DNA of 64,000 bases from assembly GCA_946555465.1 (NCBI GenBank), contig CAMNST010000005.1, positions 1 to 64,000 of the forward strand. Reading direction: 5' to 3'. Source of the DNA: an uncultured Clostridia bacterium (GTDB lineage Bacteria > Bacillota > Clostridia > Oscillospirales > Acutalibacteraceae). Under the pieces are notes generated by a model. It did not search any database. It was not told the DNA's origin and saw nothing but the letters and a program-made list of their open reading frames with translations. Position 1 is the first letter of the stretch, and each line of letters begins with the position of its first letter. Shown here in pieces: positions 7,770 through 14,901 of the stretch. Position numbers and translations under genes: made by a program.

Positions 7770-8265
7770 AATAAAAGAATACATATGTAAAATTGCGGCC
7801 ATTGATGAAATGGAACGCAAGTGGGATTATGAAATAAAAAAGCATAAAAGTCCTAATTGGAAAATTTGGAAAGATGAAAGTATCAAACGTGTTAAAATGG
7901 GGCAAAGTCTCGCATATTACGGCATATTGAATGATAAAATCATATGTGAAGCAACTGCTATGATTGATAAAAGCATTGTTCAGAACAGTGAGAATTTAGT
8001 TGATGATAAAACCGTTTATCTCTGTGCTTTTCGTACAGTTGAAAAGTATCAGGGCAAAGGTTATTTTTCAAAACTTTTCAGATTTATGATTACCGATTTG
8101 AAGAGCAGAGGCTATGAAAAAGTAACTTCGGGTGTTGAACCTGCTGAAACAGAGAATTTGAGAATATATCAGCACCTTGGATTTAATGAATTTATAAAAT
8201 CAGCACAAGAAACTTTTCCGGATGGAACAGTTATTGATGTCGATTATTATGGGATGGAATTATGA
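7759..8265 (+). CDS. GNAT family N-acetyltransferase (source of the duplicated tail)
   Basis: A 168-residue GNAT: acetyl-CoA-dependent transferase acting on an unknown amine. The CoA-binding signature is RTVEKYQGKGYFSKLF, with the Q-G-K-G part aligning to the classic Q/R-x-x-G-x-G/A loop, followed by RIYQHLGFNEF. The start at 7759 is the only one giving a normal-length protein, although no strong ribosome site is present. Bases 8053-8265 are repeated with about 97 percent identity at 11329-11541. Its stop overlaps the next start (ATGA). Confidence 0.75.
   Translation: MNIEIKEYICKIAAIDEMERKWDYEIKKHKSPNWKIWKDESIKRVKMGQSLAYYGILNDKIICEATAMIDKSIVQNSENLVDDKTVYLCAFRTVEKYQGKGYFSKLFRFMITDLKSRGYEKVTSGVEPAETENLRIYQHLGFNEFIKSAQETFPDGTVIDVDYYGMEL
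8053..8265 (+). repeat. 213-bp repeat, copy 1
   Basis: The 3' part of the GNAT gene at 7759 reappears at 11329-11541 without gaps and with six mismatches that I can count by eye. It covers the CoA-loop half of the protein through the stop codon. Confidence 0.9.
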
Positions 8266-8711
8266 ACATTAAAATTAGGAAATGCGAGTTGAGTGACAGC
8301 AATATAAGAACCGTTATCAGATTCTCTCAAAACTGGGCAAATGAAGATTTATCTTTTGGATATTGTGCCAATGACAAGTCTGATATTGCAGGAAGTGATT
8401 TATTTTTAGCATATGAAGGGGACAAAACTATCGGATATTTATTCGGCAGATGCAGAGTTCTTAATAAAGGAATCGCACCATTAGAAGATGGTGCAAAATG
8501 TTTTGAGATTGAAGAGATATATGTAAAAAAAGAAAATCGTTCTCAAGGTGTGGGGAAAATACTTTTTGAGTATGCAGAAAGTTTTTATAAGAATACAGTT
8601 GATTATATTACTCTTTCTACTGCAACAAAGAATTATAAAAGTATTCTGCACTTTTATATTGAAAAAATGGATATGAGTTTTTGGTCGGCAAAATTGTTTA
8701 AGAAAATATAA
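8262..8711 (+). CDS. GNAT family N-acetyltransferase
   Basis: A 149-residue GNAT with the acetyl-CoA loop in VKKENRSQGVGKILFEYAESF (R/Q-x-x-G-x-G form) and a C-terminal KSILHFYIEKMDM segment where GNATs place the Y-x-x-x-G-F region. It is translationally coupled to the preceding GNAT through ATGA. The substrate is unknown; the group includes aminoglycoside 6'-acetyltransferases, but specificity cannot be read here. Confidence 0.7.
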   Translation: MNIKIRKCELSDSNIRTVIRFSQNWANEDLSFGYCANDKSDIAGSDLFLAYEGDKTIGYLFGRCRVLNKGIAPLEDGAKCFEIEEIYVKKENRSQGVGKILFEYAESFYKNTVDYITLSTATKNYKSILHFYIEKMDMSFWSAKLFKKI

Positions 8712-8728
8712 CGATAATGAGGTTATTT

Positions 8729-9379
8729 ATGAAAAAACAATTAGATGTTCTTGAAAAAGAAATACATATTCTTAAAGAAAATGAAAAAGTTGAAGCAGTT
8801 TTGCTCACCGGTTCTGTTGCCTATGGTGTTGCGGCTGACAATTCTGACTTGGACTTGATTGTAATAACGAATGAAAATAAATTCATAAGTGAATATGTTG
8901 ATGGTATACTTGTTGAAAAACATTTTTGTAAATACAGAACATTATTAAAGAAGTTTGAAAATAATCCAATAGATATTTACAAATATTTATATTCTAAAAT
9001 AATATTTGATTATAATGGTAAATTTGATAAATTGATAATTAAATCAAAAGAGATTTATAAAAACTATATTACTCCCCAAAAAGAAATGGATGATATTTGT
9101 TACTGGCTTTCAGCAACAAAAATTAAATTGTTGTCTGCGATTAACAGCAATGACAAAATGAAAATTTCATATTTAATTTCAACAAATACGTGGAAAGTAT
9201 TAGAGGGAGTATGGGCGAAAAATAATAAACCTATGCCACCGTCGAGCATAGCATTTGCTAAGTATAGTGAATTAACTTTTCCTCCGTTTGATAACTGGTT
9301 AAGTGAATTGCTTGTTGGAGATAACTTATTAAGAGTTAATGCTATGATTAGAATAATTGATTGGATTTGCGAGAGGTAA
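8729..9379 (+). CDS. Nucleotidyltransferase-domain protein
   Basis: A 216-residue protein with the polymerase-beta-type nucleotidyltransferase motif LLTGSVAYGVAADNSDLDLIV, in which GS and D-x-D form the metal site. A helical C-terminal part follows. Such proteins adenylate antibiotics (lincosamides, aminoglycosides) or act as MNT-type antitoxins; here the size and island context fit a stand-alone transferase. The ATG at 8729 is chosen because GAGG lies 6-9 bases upstream; an in-frame ATG at 8717 overlaps that site. Confidence 0.65.
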   Translation: MKKQLDVLEKEIHILKENEKVEAVLLTGSVAYGVAADNSDLDLIVITNENKFISEYVDGILVEKHFCKYRTLLKKFENNPIDIYKYLYSKIIFDYNGKFDKLIIKSKEIYKNYITPQKEMDDICYWLSATKIKLLSAINSNDKMKISYLISTNTWKVLEGVWAKNNKPMPPSSIAFAKYSELTFPPFDNWLSELLVGDNLLRVNAMIRIIDWICER

Positions 9380-9383
9380 ATTA

Positions 9384-10052
9384 ATGATTAACATTTTACT
9401 TGAAGGATATGACATAAATGCAGATTGGCTTTATGATGACCTGAAAAAATATATATTGCCGAATGATTCGGTTGCCGTAGTCGCTTTTTCTTTTCGCGAC
9501 AGAGAGGTTAAAAATTCGGCGGAATGGAATTCGCTTTACAGTAAAGAAAACGGTATTTATTATAATGGCATAGTCGGTGGTTTTACTGCTTACGGAATAT
9601 CTGAAAATAATATTACATTTCTTAACTATTTTGAGGATACAAAAGAGTCTGCCAAACAAAAAATAGAAAAGGCGGATATTCTTTATTTCACCGGCGGTCG
9701 GCCTGACAGAATGATGGATAGAATCAAAGAGTTTAATTTAGTAGATGTGTTAAGAAATTTTAACAGAATTGTTATGGGTTATAGTGCAGGTGCAGTTATT
9801 CAACTTTCAGAATACCATTTATCACCTGACAAAGACTATAAAGAATTCAAATACTACAATGGACTGGCATACTTGGATGATTTTTATTTAGAAGTTCACT
9901 ATAAAAATACTAAAGTACAAAACAAAGCGATTCATCGTGTGTTAGCCGAAAAAGGCAAAACAGTTTATGCAACTGCTTTCATGTCGGGTGCTGTTATCGT
10001 AGATAACGGTAATATTAAACTGCTTGGGGATGTAAAAACTTTTAACAAATAA
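9384..10052 (+). CDS. Peptidase S51 / dipeptidase E-like protein
   Basis: A 222-residue protein of the S51 family. The nucleophile elbow is MGYSAGAVIQ with Ser134, preceded by LYFTGGRPDRM, which matches the oxyanion region, and followed by EVHYKN with the likely catalytic His. Family enzymes cleave N-terminal aspartyl dipeptides or act as microcin-C-type self-immunity peptidases (MccF is a different family). Cytoplasmic, no signal peptide. The start at 9384 has GAGAGG upstream. Confidence 0.7.
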   Translation: MINILLEGYDINADWLYDDLKKYILPNDSVAVVAFSFRDREVKNSAEWNSLYSKENGIYYNGIVGGFTAYGISENNITFLNYFEDTKESAKQKIEKADILYFTGGRPDRMMDRIKEFNLVDVLRNFNRIVMGYSAGAVIQLSEYHLSPDKDYKEFKYYNGLAYLDDFYLEVHYKNTKVQNKAIHRVLAEKGKTVYATAFMSGAVIVDNGNIKLLGDVKTFNK

Positions 10053-10064
10053 GGGGCTGTAATT

Positions 10065-10472
10065 ATGACAGAAATAAAATATGCAACTACGGCGGATAAA
10101 GAGATGCTTTTAAGTAAGGATAGTCATATTAAAGAAAATATCTTGATAGATACAATAAATAATAAGCGGGAAATTATTATGCTTGTTGATGGCTGTTTTG
10201 CCGGCTGGTTAAGATACAATTTGTTCTGGGATGAAATTCCGTTTATGAATATGCTTTATTTTCTTGAAGAGTATCGTGGCAAGGGTTACGGTACACAAAT
10301 AGTCAGGTTTTGGGAAAATGAAATGGAAAAACTTGGTTACGATAAGGTTATGACCTCGTCACAGGCTAATGAATTTGCTCAGCATTTTTACAGAAAACTC
10401 GGATATCAGGATGCCGGCAGTTTCTTTCCCTTCTGTAATGATTTAGAGATTATATTTACAAAGGAATTATAA
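10065..10472 (+). CDS. GNAT family N-acetyltransferase
   Basis: A compact 135-residue GNAT with LEEYRGKGYGTQIVRFWENE as its acetyl-CoA loop and AQHFYRKLGYQDAG as the conserved Y-R-K-L-G-Y strand-helix. AAGGGG lies upstream of the ATG. Its stop overlaps the start of the next gene by one base, so the two are probably translated together. Confidence 0.8.
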   Translation: MTEIKYATTADKEMLLSKDSHIKENILIDTINNKREIIMLVDGCFAGWLRYNLFWDEIPFMNMLYFLEEYRGKGYGTQIVRFWENEMEKLGYDKVMTSSQANEFAQHFYRKLGYQDAGSFFPFCNDLEIIFTKEL

Positions 10473-11011
10473 TGAATAGATTAGAACAGGCAAATCATAT
10501 TTTGTATGATTTAGGATTAATGAATGAACTAAATAAATATGGAAAGCCTCATCTTATAGGCAGTGTCAAGATGGAGTTAATGGCATGGAATGATTTGGAT
10601 ATTGATATTGAAAATGAATCTATGTCATTAGACAAACTTTATCAGTTAACAAAATTTATTTTGGATAATTTTAATCCGACTTGGTATGAGGCTAAAGAAG
10701 AAATCAATGAGCAAGGCAATAAAGTTTGGTTTCATGGGTTTGAGTTTTATCTGAATAATGAACTTTGGAATGTCGATATATGGTTTTTAGATAAAGATAC
10801 GATTGAAAAGGCTGAAAAATACTGTGACGATATATCAAAAAAGATGAAAGATAACGAACAATTAAGAAATGCTATTATAGAAATCAAAAAGGAGTTAATT
10901 AACAGAAATTTGTATTCTTTTGACAAATATACAAGCATAGATGTTTATGATGCTGTGCTCAATAAAGGCATTATGAATACTGATGAGTTTATGGATTTTT
11001 ACAGTAAATGA
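10472..11011 (+). CDS. Nucleotidyltransferase-fold protein
   Basis: A 179-residue protein with HLIGSVKMELMAWNDLDIDIE near the N-terminus, a G-S-x(n)-D-x-D arrangement as in nucleotidyltransferases, and a later NVDIWFLDKDT that could supply the third acidic residue. I do not recognise the exact family. Position inside a run of drug-modifying-type enzymes suggests a small-molecule adenylyltransferase. Confidence 0.5.
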   Translation: MNRLEQANHILYDLGLMNELNKYGKPHLIGSVKMELMAWNDLDIDIENESMSLDKLYQLTKFILDNFNPTWYEAKEEINEQGNKVWFHGFEFYLNNELWNVDIWFLDKDTIEKAEKYCDDISKKMKDNEQLRNAIIEIKKELINRNLYSFDKYTSIDVYDAVLNKGIMNTDEFMDFYSK

Positions 11012-11021
11012 GAAGATAGAT

Positions 11022-11328
11022 ATGGATTTTATTATCAAACAAGACATTATAGATGGTTTGCTTGATTTAGGTTTAAAATCAGGTGATGAAATTGAAGTAC
11101 ATAGTTCATTAAGCAGTTTCTGACATGTTGATGGTGGAGCAGAAACGGTTATTTCTGCATTAAAAGATGTTGTCGGCGAAAACGGCAGTATATTTATGCC
11201 TGCTTTAAGATAGAGTAAAGAATTGCTAATAACTGAACAGGATAAAACACTTGGTATTAGCGTCAAAATTCAGATACTGACTGAGGATTGTAATCATAGT
11301 GCAATGGGGATTATTGCTGATATTTTCA
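11022..11328 (+). pseudogene. Aminoglycoside 3-N-acetyltransferase (AAC(3)) remnant
   Basis: Reading from ATG 11022 gives VHSSLSSF, a stop (TGA 11121), HVDGGAETVISALKDVVGE, IFMPALR, a second stop (TAG 11211), then SKELLITEQDKTLGI and SAMGIIADIFR. This follows the AAC(3)-family antibiotic acetyltransferase N-terminus closely, so the two in-frame stops are decay. At 11327-11331 the AAC(3) sequence ends and joins in a different frame to the duplicated GNAT tail. The remaining half of AAC(3) is missing. Confidence 0.75.
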
Positions 11329-11541
11329 GGCAAAGGTTATTTTTCAAAACTTTTCAGATTTATGATTACCGATTTGAAGAGCAGAGGCTATGAAAAAGTA
11401 ACTTCGGGTGTTGAACCTGCTGAAACAGAGAATTTGAGAATATATCAGCACCTTGGATTTAATGAATTTATTAAATCAGCAAAAGAAACTTTTCTGGATG
11501 GAACAGTTATTGATGTCGATTATTATGGGATGGAACTGTAA
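11329..11541 (+). pseudogene. Duplicated 3' fragment of a GNAT gene (213-bp repeat, copy 2)
   Basis: Bases 11329-11541 copy 8053-8265, encoding the GNAT C-terminal half with GKGYFSKLFRFMITDL and the normal ending YYGMEL. The fragment lacks the N-terminal half. A GTG at 11299 could in principle give an 80-residue product, but its first codons come from the AAC(3) remnant in another frame and no ribosome site is visible. The last codon and stop differ from copy 1 (CTG TAA against TTA TGA). Confidence 0.75.
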
Positions 11542-11556
11542 ATAGGAGAAATAAAA

Positions 11557-11814
11557 ATGGTAGACAAATCTAAAATCGAAGAACTTATTAATGAACGAAA
11601 AGCAATTCCAGTTTATGATGATATGAGTACAATGTACAAATGGGATGAACTTGTGGCAGCCCTCGGAGATGACGAGGTTGATGTTTTCGATTATTTGTCT
11701 TCTATTGAAGATGAGGTATTCTTTTGGATTGAAGAAATTTATGAAGAAATTATTGAAAAATTCCCAAGTGAAAGAATAGAAGAACTTTTTGTAAAACATC
11801 ATAATAGTGATTAA
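11557..11814 (+). CDS. Small acidic protein, unknown function
   Basis: An 85-residue, strongly acidic, helix-rich protein behind a good AGGAGAAATAAAA ribosome site. It has no cysteine and no membrane segment. I do not recognise a family. It sits just after the GNAT fragment and may be an immunity- or adaptor-like protein, but nothing in the sequence shows this. Confidence 0.55.
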   Translation: MVDKSKIEELINERKAIPVYDDMSTMYKWDELVAALGDDEVDVFDYLSSIEDEVFFWIEEIYEEIIEKFPSERIEELFVKHHNSD

Positions 11815-11860
11815 ATACAGTAATTAAACTCAACGTGAAGATAAAATAAGGGATATAATA

Positions 11861-12358
11861 ATGAACTGCAGTGAATATGAAAAAATGAAAATGACAGTGA
11901 ATAATACTTTTCCTGTGATGCTAAAGGATGCCACTGTTGATTTTCTGACAGATTTAAATAACAATTCCGTAGAATTTGAGAGACTTTTAGGTTATTGGAA
12001 AAATCAGTTTTACTGGATGGCAAAGTATAATAATGAATGTGTCTGCTATATTCTGCTTAACGGTACAGGGGATGAATCGCAGTTTTCACCGCTGACAATC
12101 TGGATGGATGACAGTTTATCCGATACATATGAAAACGCGTATATCAGTGAGAATTTGAAAAAATCAGCATGGAAGAATGTTGATTACTGTGTGCACTGCG
12201 GTTCCTGCAGCGGCGGAAGATACAGAATTATTTTCGGCAAAGGTTTTGATAATGTCTGCCGGTGTCAGATGAGATTTACAAATCCCGGTAAACAGGAATT
12301 TGAAACGGTCAGGGAATTAATAAAAATAAGAAAACACGGTATAGAAAACAGGGATTAA
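11861..12358 (+). CDS. Cysteine-containing protein, unknown function
   Basis: A 165-residue protein with an aromatic-rich N-terminal half (LLGYWKNQFYWMAKYNNE) and a C-terminal cluster YCVHCGSCSGGRYR plus VCRCQM that could bind zinc or an iron-sulfur centre. AAGGG precedes the start. It lies two bases before the DUF3795-like gene, which is also Cys-rich, and both are probably co-transcribed. Family not recognised. Confidence 0.5.
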   Translation: MNCSEYEKMKMTVNNTFPVMLKDATVDFLTDLNNNSVEFERLLGYWKNQFYWMAKYNNECVCYILLNGTGDESQFSPLTIWMDDSLSDTYENAYISENLKKSAWKNVDYCVHCGSCSGGRYRIIFGKGFDNVCRCQMRFTNPGKQEFETVRELIKIRKHGIENRD

Positions 12359-12360
12359 TA

Positions 12361-12732
12361 ATGAAAAGAGAATTGGGTATTGCAAGGTGCGGACTGGCTT
12401 GCTGTCTGTGCTCTGAAAATGACAAATGTTCGGGATGCAATTCAGGAGATTGCCCTGACAAGGACTGGTGTGAAAACAGAAAATGCTCTATGGAAAAGGG
12501 AATTGAGCATTGTTATGCGTGTGACGAAGAATGCAGGAAAGGGCTGCTGAGTAAAATTAAGCCATATGCATTTACGATTTTCGTAAAAAGATACGGGAAA
12601 AAACGTCTGCTTGACTGTCTTGAGGCAAACGAAAAAAACGGTATCGTTTATCACCGTGACGGAATATTGGGCGACTATGATGATTTTGACGATATCGAAA
12701 AACTGATTGACTTTATAGAAAACGGCAGTTAA
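12361..12732 (+). CDS. DUF3795-type cysteine-rich protein
   Basis: A 123-residue protein with about twelve cysteines in its first 62 residues in the order ARCGLACCLCSENDKCSGC and CPDKDWCENRKC, then HCYACDEEC. This is the pattern of DUF3795 proteins, which are thought to bind metal through these cysteines; their function is not established. It starts directly after the preceding stop. Confidence 0.7.
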   Translation: MKRELGIARCGLACCLCSENDKCSGCNSGDCPDKDWCENRKCSMEKGIEHCYACDEECRKGLLSKIKPYAFTIFVKRYGKKRLLDCLEANEKNGIVYHRDGILGDYDDFDDIEKLIDFIENGS

Positions 12733-12744
12733 AAGGGGAATATT

Positions 12745-13131
12745 ATGTTAAATACAGAGTGGAATAATTTGTATAATGTTGCAAAAGCAGTTGTTAATCC
12801 TAAGAAAATCAGTGACCGGATATGTTCGGGCGGTGTAGGTGCGGCTGTTTTATCAAAAGGCGGAAATATTTATACAGGTGTTTGTATTGATACCGATTGT
12901 TCGCTTGGTATGTGTGCTGAAAGAAATGCAATTTCAACAATGATTACAAATGGTGAATCTGAAATAAAAAAGGTGGTTGCTGTTGATAAAAAGGGCAATG
13001 TTCTTCCGCCATGCGGAGCATGCAGAGAATTTATGATGCAACTTAAGAATTCAGATGATATTGAAGTTCTTGTTGATAATAAAGGAATAATTGTTAAATT
13101 GAAAGAGTTAATGCCATACTCATATTCGTAA
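12745..13131 (+). CDS. Cytidine deaminase-family protein
   Basis: A 128-residue zinc deaminase with CAERNA (Cys57, Glu59) and PCGACRE (Cys90, Cys93), the complete catalytic set of the CDA fold. It may be a pyrimidine-salvage cytidine deaminase or, given the resistance-like neighbours, a nucleoside-antibiotic deaminase of blasticidin S deaminase type, which shares these motifs. AAGGGGAA lies upstream of the ATG. Confidence 0.75.
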   Translation: MLNTEWNNLYNVAKAVVNPKKISDRICSGGVGAAVLSKGGNIYTGVCIDTDCSLGMCAERNAISTMITNGESEIKKVVAVDKKGNVLPPCGACREFMMQLKNSDDIEVLVDNKGIIVKLKELMPYSYS

Positions 13132-13151
13132 ACAAATACAGAGGAAAAATA

Positions 13152-14138
13152 ATGAATACAGATAATTTTTTTGATTTAGTGGCGGAGGATTTACAGTTAG
13201 GGCAAGTGATTGAAAGTCCTGTTCGGATAACAGGCGGATTTATGCACCGTATGTTTAAAGTGGTTACCGATAAGGGCAGATACATAATTAAACTGTTAAA
13301 TCCGAATATTATGAAACGGCCGACTGCTATGGGCAATTACAAAATTGCTGATGATATTGAGGATATATTAAAGCAAAATAATATTCCGGCAGTTTATGCG
13401 TTGGAATTTAACGGCAGTAAAATGCAGGAACATGACGGACAGTATTATTATATTTTTGACTGGTATGACGGAAAATCATTGAAGGATGGTGAAATAAAGG
13501 CTTTTCACTGTAAAAAAATCGGTGAGGTTCTGGCGAAAATTCATAATATCGACCTGAAAAATGAGCCGTTTGAGAGAAATGAAATACATATTGACTGGCA
13601 GAAATATGCCAGACTGGCAAAAGAAGTGAATTCACCGATTTATGATATGATTAAGGATAAGGTTGATTTATTGAATGACAGTATGACAAAAGGCAATATT
13701 GCAATAAAGAAAATGCCGCCCGTCAAAGCAATCTGCCACAATGATATGGACAGTAAAAATGTATTGTGGTTTGGTGATGAATTCAGGTTGATTGATTTGG
13801 AGTGCCTTGGTTATTCAAATCCATATCTTGAATTGTTTGAACTTGCGCTTTGCTGGTCGGGTTATGAAAATTGCAATATAGATTTTGCATTATGCAGTGC
13901 GTTTTTTAAGGCTTATTTTAAAAATACAGACCTTGATACAGGAATTGATTGGGAGGTTATGTATTACAGTAATTACGGTAGATTGGAATGGCTTGAATAC
14001 AATATAAAGCGCGCCTTGATGATTGAATGTGATACAGAAGAAGAACAGAAACTTGGTATAAGTGAGGTAAAAGAGACGGTAGAACATATTGTTTATTATG
14101 ATAAGGTGAAAGATGAAATTTTAAATTTATTTGTTTAA
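13152..14138 (+). CDS. APH-type phosphotransferase
   Basis: A 328-residue phosphotransferase with ICHNDMDSKNVLW (catalytic Asp198) and LIDLECLGYSNPY (metal-binding Asp215), plus an N-terminal lobe with the lysine in YIIKLLN. It is distinct from the 289-residue family member at 5861. The substrate is unknown. It is the last gene of the accessory island; AGAGGAAAAATA precedes the ATG. No clear terminator follows, but a new strong promoter starts at 14150. Confidence 0.72.
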   Translation: MNTDNFFDLVAEDLQLGQVIESPVRITGGFMHRMFKVVTDKGRYIIKLLNPNIMKRPTAMGNYKIADDIEDILKQNNIPAVYALEFNGSKMQEHDGQYYYIFDWYDGKSLKDGEIKAFHCKKIGEVLAKIHNIDLKNEPFERNEIHIDWQKYARLAKEVNSPIYDMIKDKVDLLNDSMTKGNIAIKKMPPVKAICHNDMDSKNVLWFGDEFRLIDLECLGYSNPYLELFELALCWSGYENCNIDFALCSAFFKAYFKNTDLDTGIDWEVMYYSNYGRLEWLEYNIKRALMIECDTEEEQKLGISEVKETVEHIVYYDKVKDEILNLFV

Positions 14139-14149
14139 TTTATTATTCA

Positions 14150-14178
14150 TTGACAAGAGTTTTTATGCGTGTTAAAAT
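14150..14178 (+). promoter_or_regulatory. Promoter of the FTR-like/thioredoxin pair
   Basis: TTGACA (14150-14155), 17 bases, TAAAAT (14173-14178). It leaves a leader of about 120 bases before the first gene; no obvious riboswitch is seen in that leader. Confidence 0.75.
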
Positions 14179-14303
14179 GCAAAAGAGATGAACGAATGCC
14201 GGTTTGCATGCACTCGCTTGTCATATGGATCGTGAACAGTATAAATTATGTTATATCTGAAAAAACAGGGGAATATATATATGAGAGGTAAGTGAGGTGT
14301 ATT

Positions 14304-14504
14304 ATGTCAGTTTCGTATAATCCTGATAAAGAGGTTGTCAAACTTATTAAAGAAGGGCTTAAACAGCGAAATGGCTACTGTCCCTGCAAGGTTGAAACTA
14401 CAAAAGATAATAAGTGTATGTGCAAAGAATTCAGAGATCAGATAAAAGATCCCGATTTTGAGGGCTTTTGCCACTGTATGCTTTATTATAAGTCTAAAAA
14501 ATAG
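14304..14504 (+). CDS. Ferredoxin:thioredoxin reductase catalytic-subunit-like protein
   Basis: A 66-residue protein with the FTR catalytic-chain signature CPC (26-28), CMC (38-40) and CHC (56-58), which in FTR holds a 4Fe-4S cluster beside a redox-active disulfide and passes ferredoxin electrons to thioredoxin. It is shorter than plant FTR catalytic chains. The ATG at 14304 is used because GTGAGGTG lies just upstream. Thioredoxin follows eight bases later, which supports the role. Confidence 0.75.
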   Translation: MSVSYNPDKEVVKLIKEGLKQRNGYCPCKVETTKDNKCMCKEFRDQIKDPDFEGFCHCMLYYKSKK

Positions 14505-14512
14505 GAGAAGTT

Positions 14513-14821
14513 ATGGAATTAAATATTACAAAAAGTAATTTTAAAGAGATTGTATTAAAATCCGATATTCCCGTATTGGTGGATTTTTGGGCAACATGGT
14601 GCGGTCCATGCCGTATGGTTGCACCGATAATTGAAGAAATTGCTGAAGAGTATTCGGGAAAGATAAAAGTGGGCAAGGTTAATGTTGACGAAGAAGACGA
14701 ACTTGCCGCATCTTTTCAGATTTCAAGCATACCAACGATTATGCTTTTTAAAGACGGCAGGGTTATTGATATGAAAATGGGGTATCGACCTAAAGAAGAG
14801 TTTATCAAAATGTTTGAATAA
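14513..14821 (+). CDS. trxA: Thioredoxin
   Basis: A 102-residue thioredoxin with the active site ATWCGPCRM (Cys30, Cys33) and the cis-proline region SSIPTIMLF. It reduces protein disulfides; its electron source here is probably the FTR-like protein immediately upstream rather than an NADPH reductase. AGGAGAAGTT precedes the ATG. Confidence 0.93.
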   Translation: MELNITKSNFKEIVLKSDIPVLVDFWATWCGPCRMVAPIIEEIAEEYSGKIKVGKVNVDEEDELAASFQISSIPTIMLFKDGRVIDMKMGYRPKEEFIKMFE

Positions 14822-14823
14822 AT

Positions 14824-14868
14824 AAAAACTGTAACGTATTAGTAAAATAATATGTTACAGTTTTTTTA
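14824..14868. terminator. Bidirectional terminator between trxA and the minus-strand operon
   Basis: AAAAACTGTAAC pairs with GTTACAGTTTTTTT. The A-run before and T-run after let it work for both converging transcripts. Confidence 0.85.
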
Positions 14869-14901
14869 TGGCTGTATTAAATTTTTATTCAGAACAGGTG
14901 T

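Noticed and set aside
11000-11560. Insertion sequence as cause of the AAC(3)/GNAT rearrangement
   Set aside because: No transposase, terminal inverted repeat or target duplication is visible; only short microhomology at the join.
4494-14138. Third copy of the tmRNA-end repeat marking the right edge of the island
   Set aside because: Reading through the island and its right flank I found no further copy, so the island's right boundary is not defined by this repeat.
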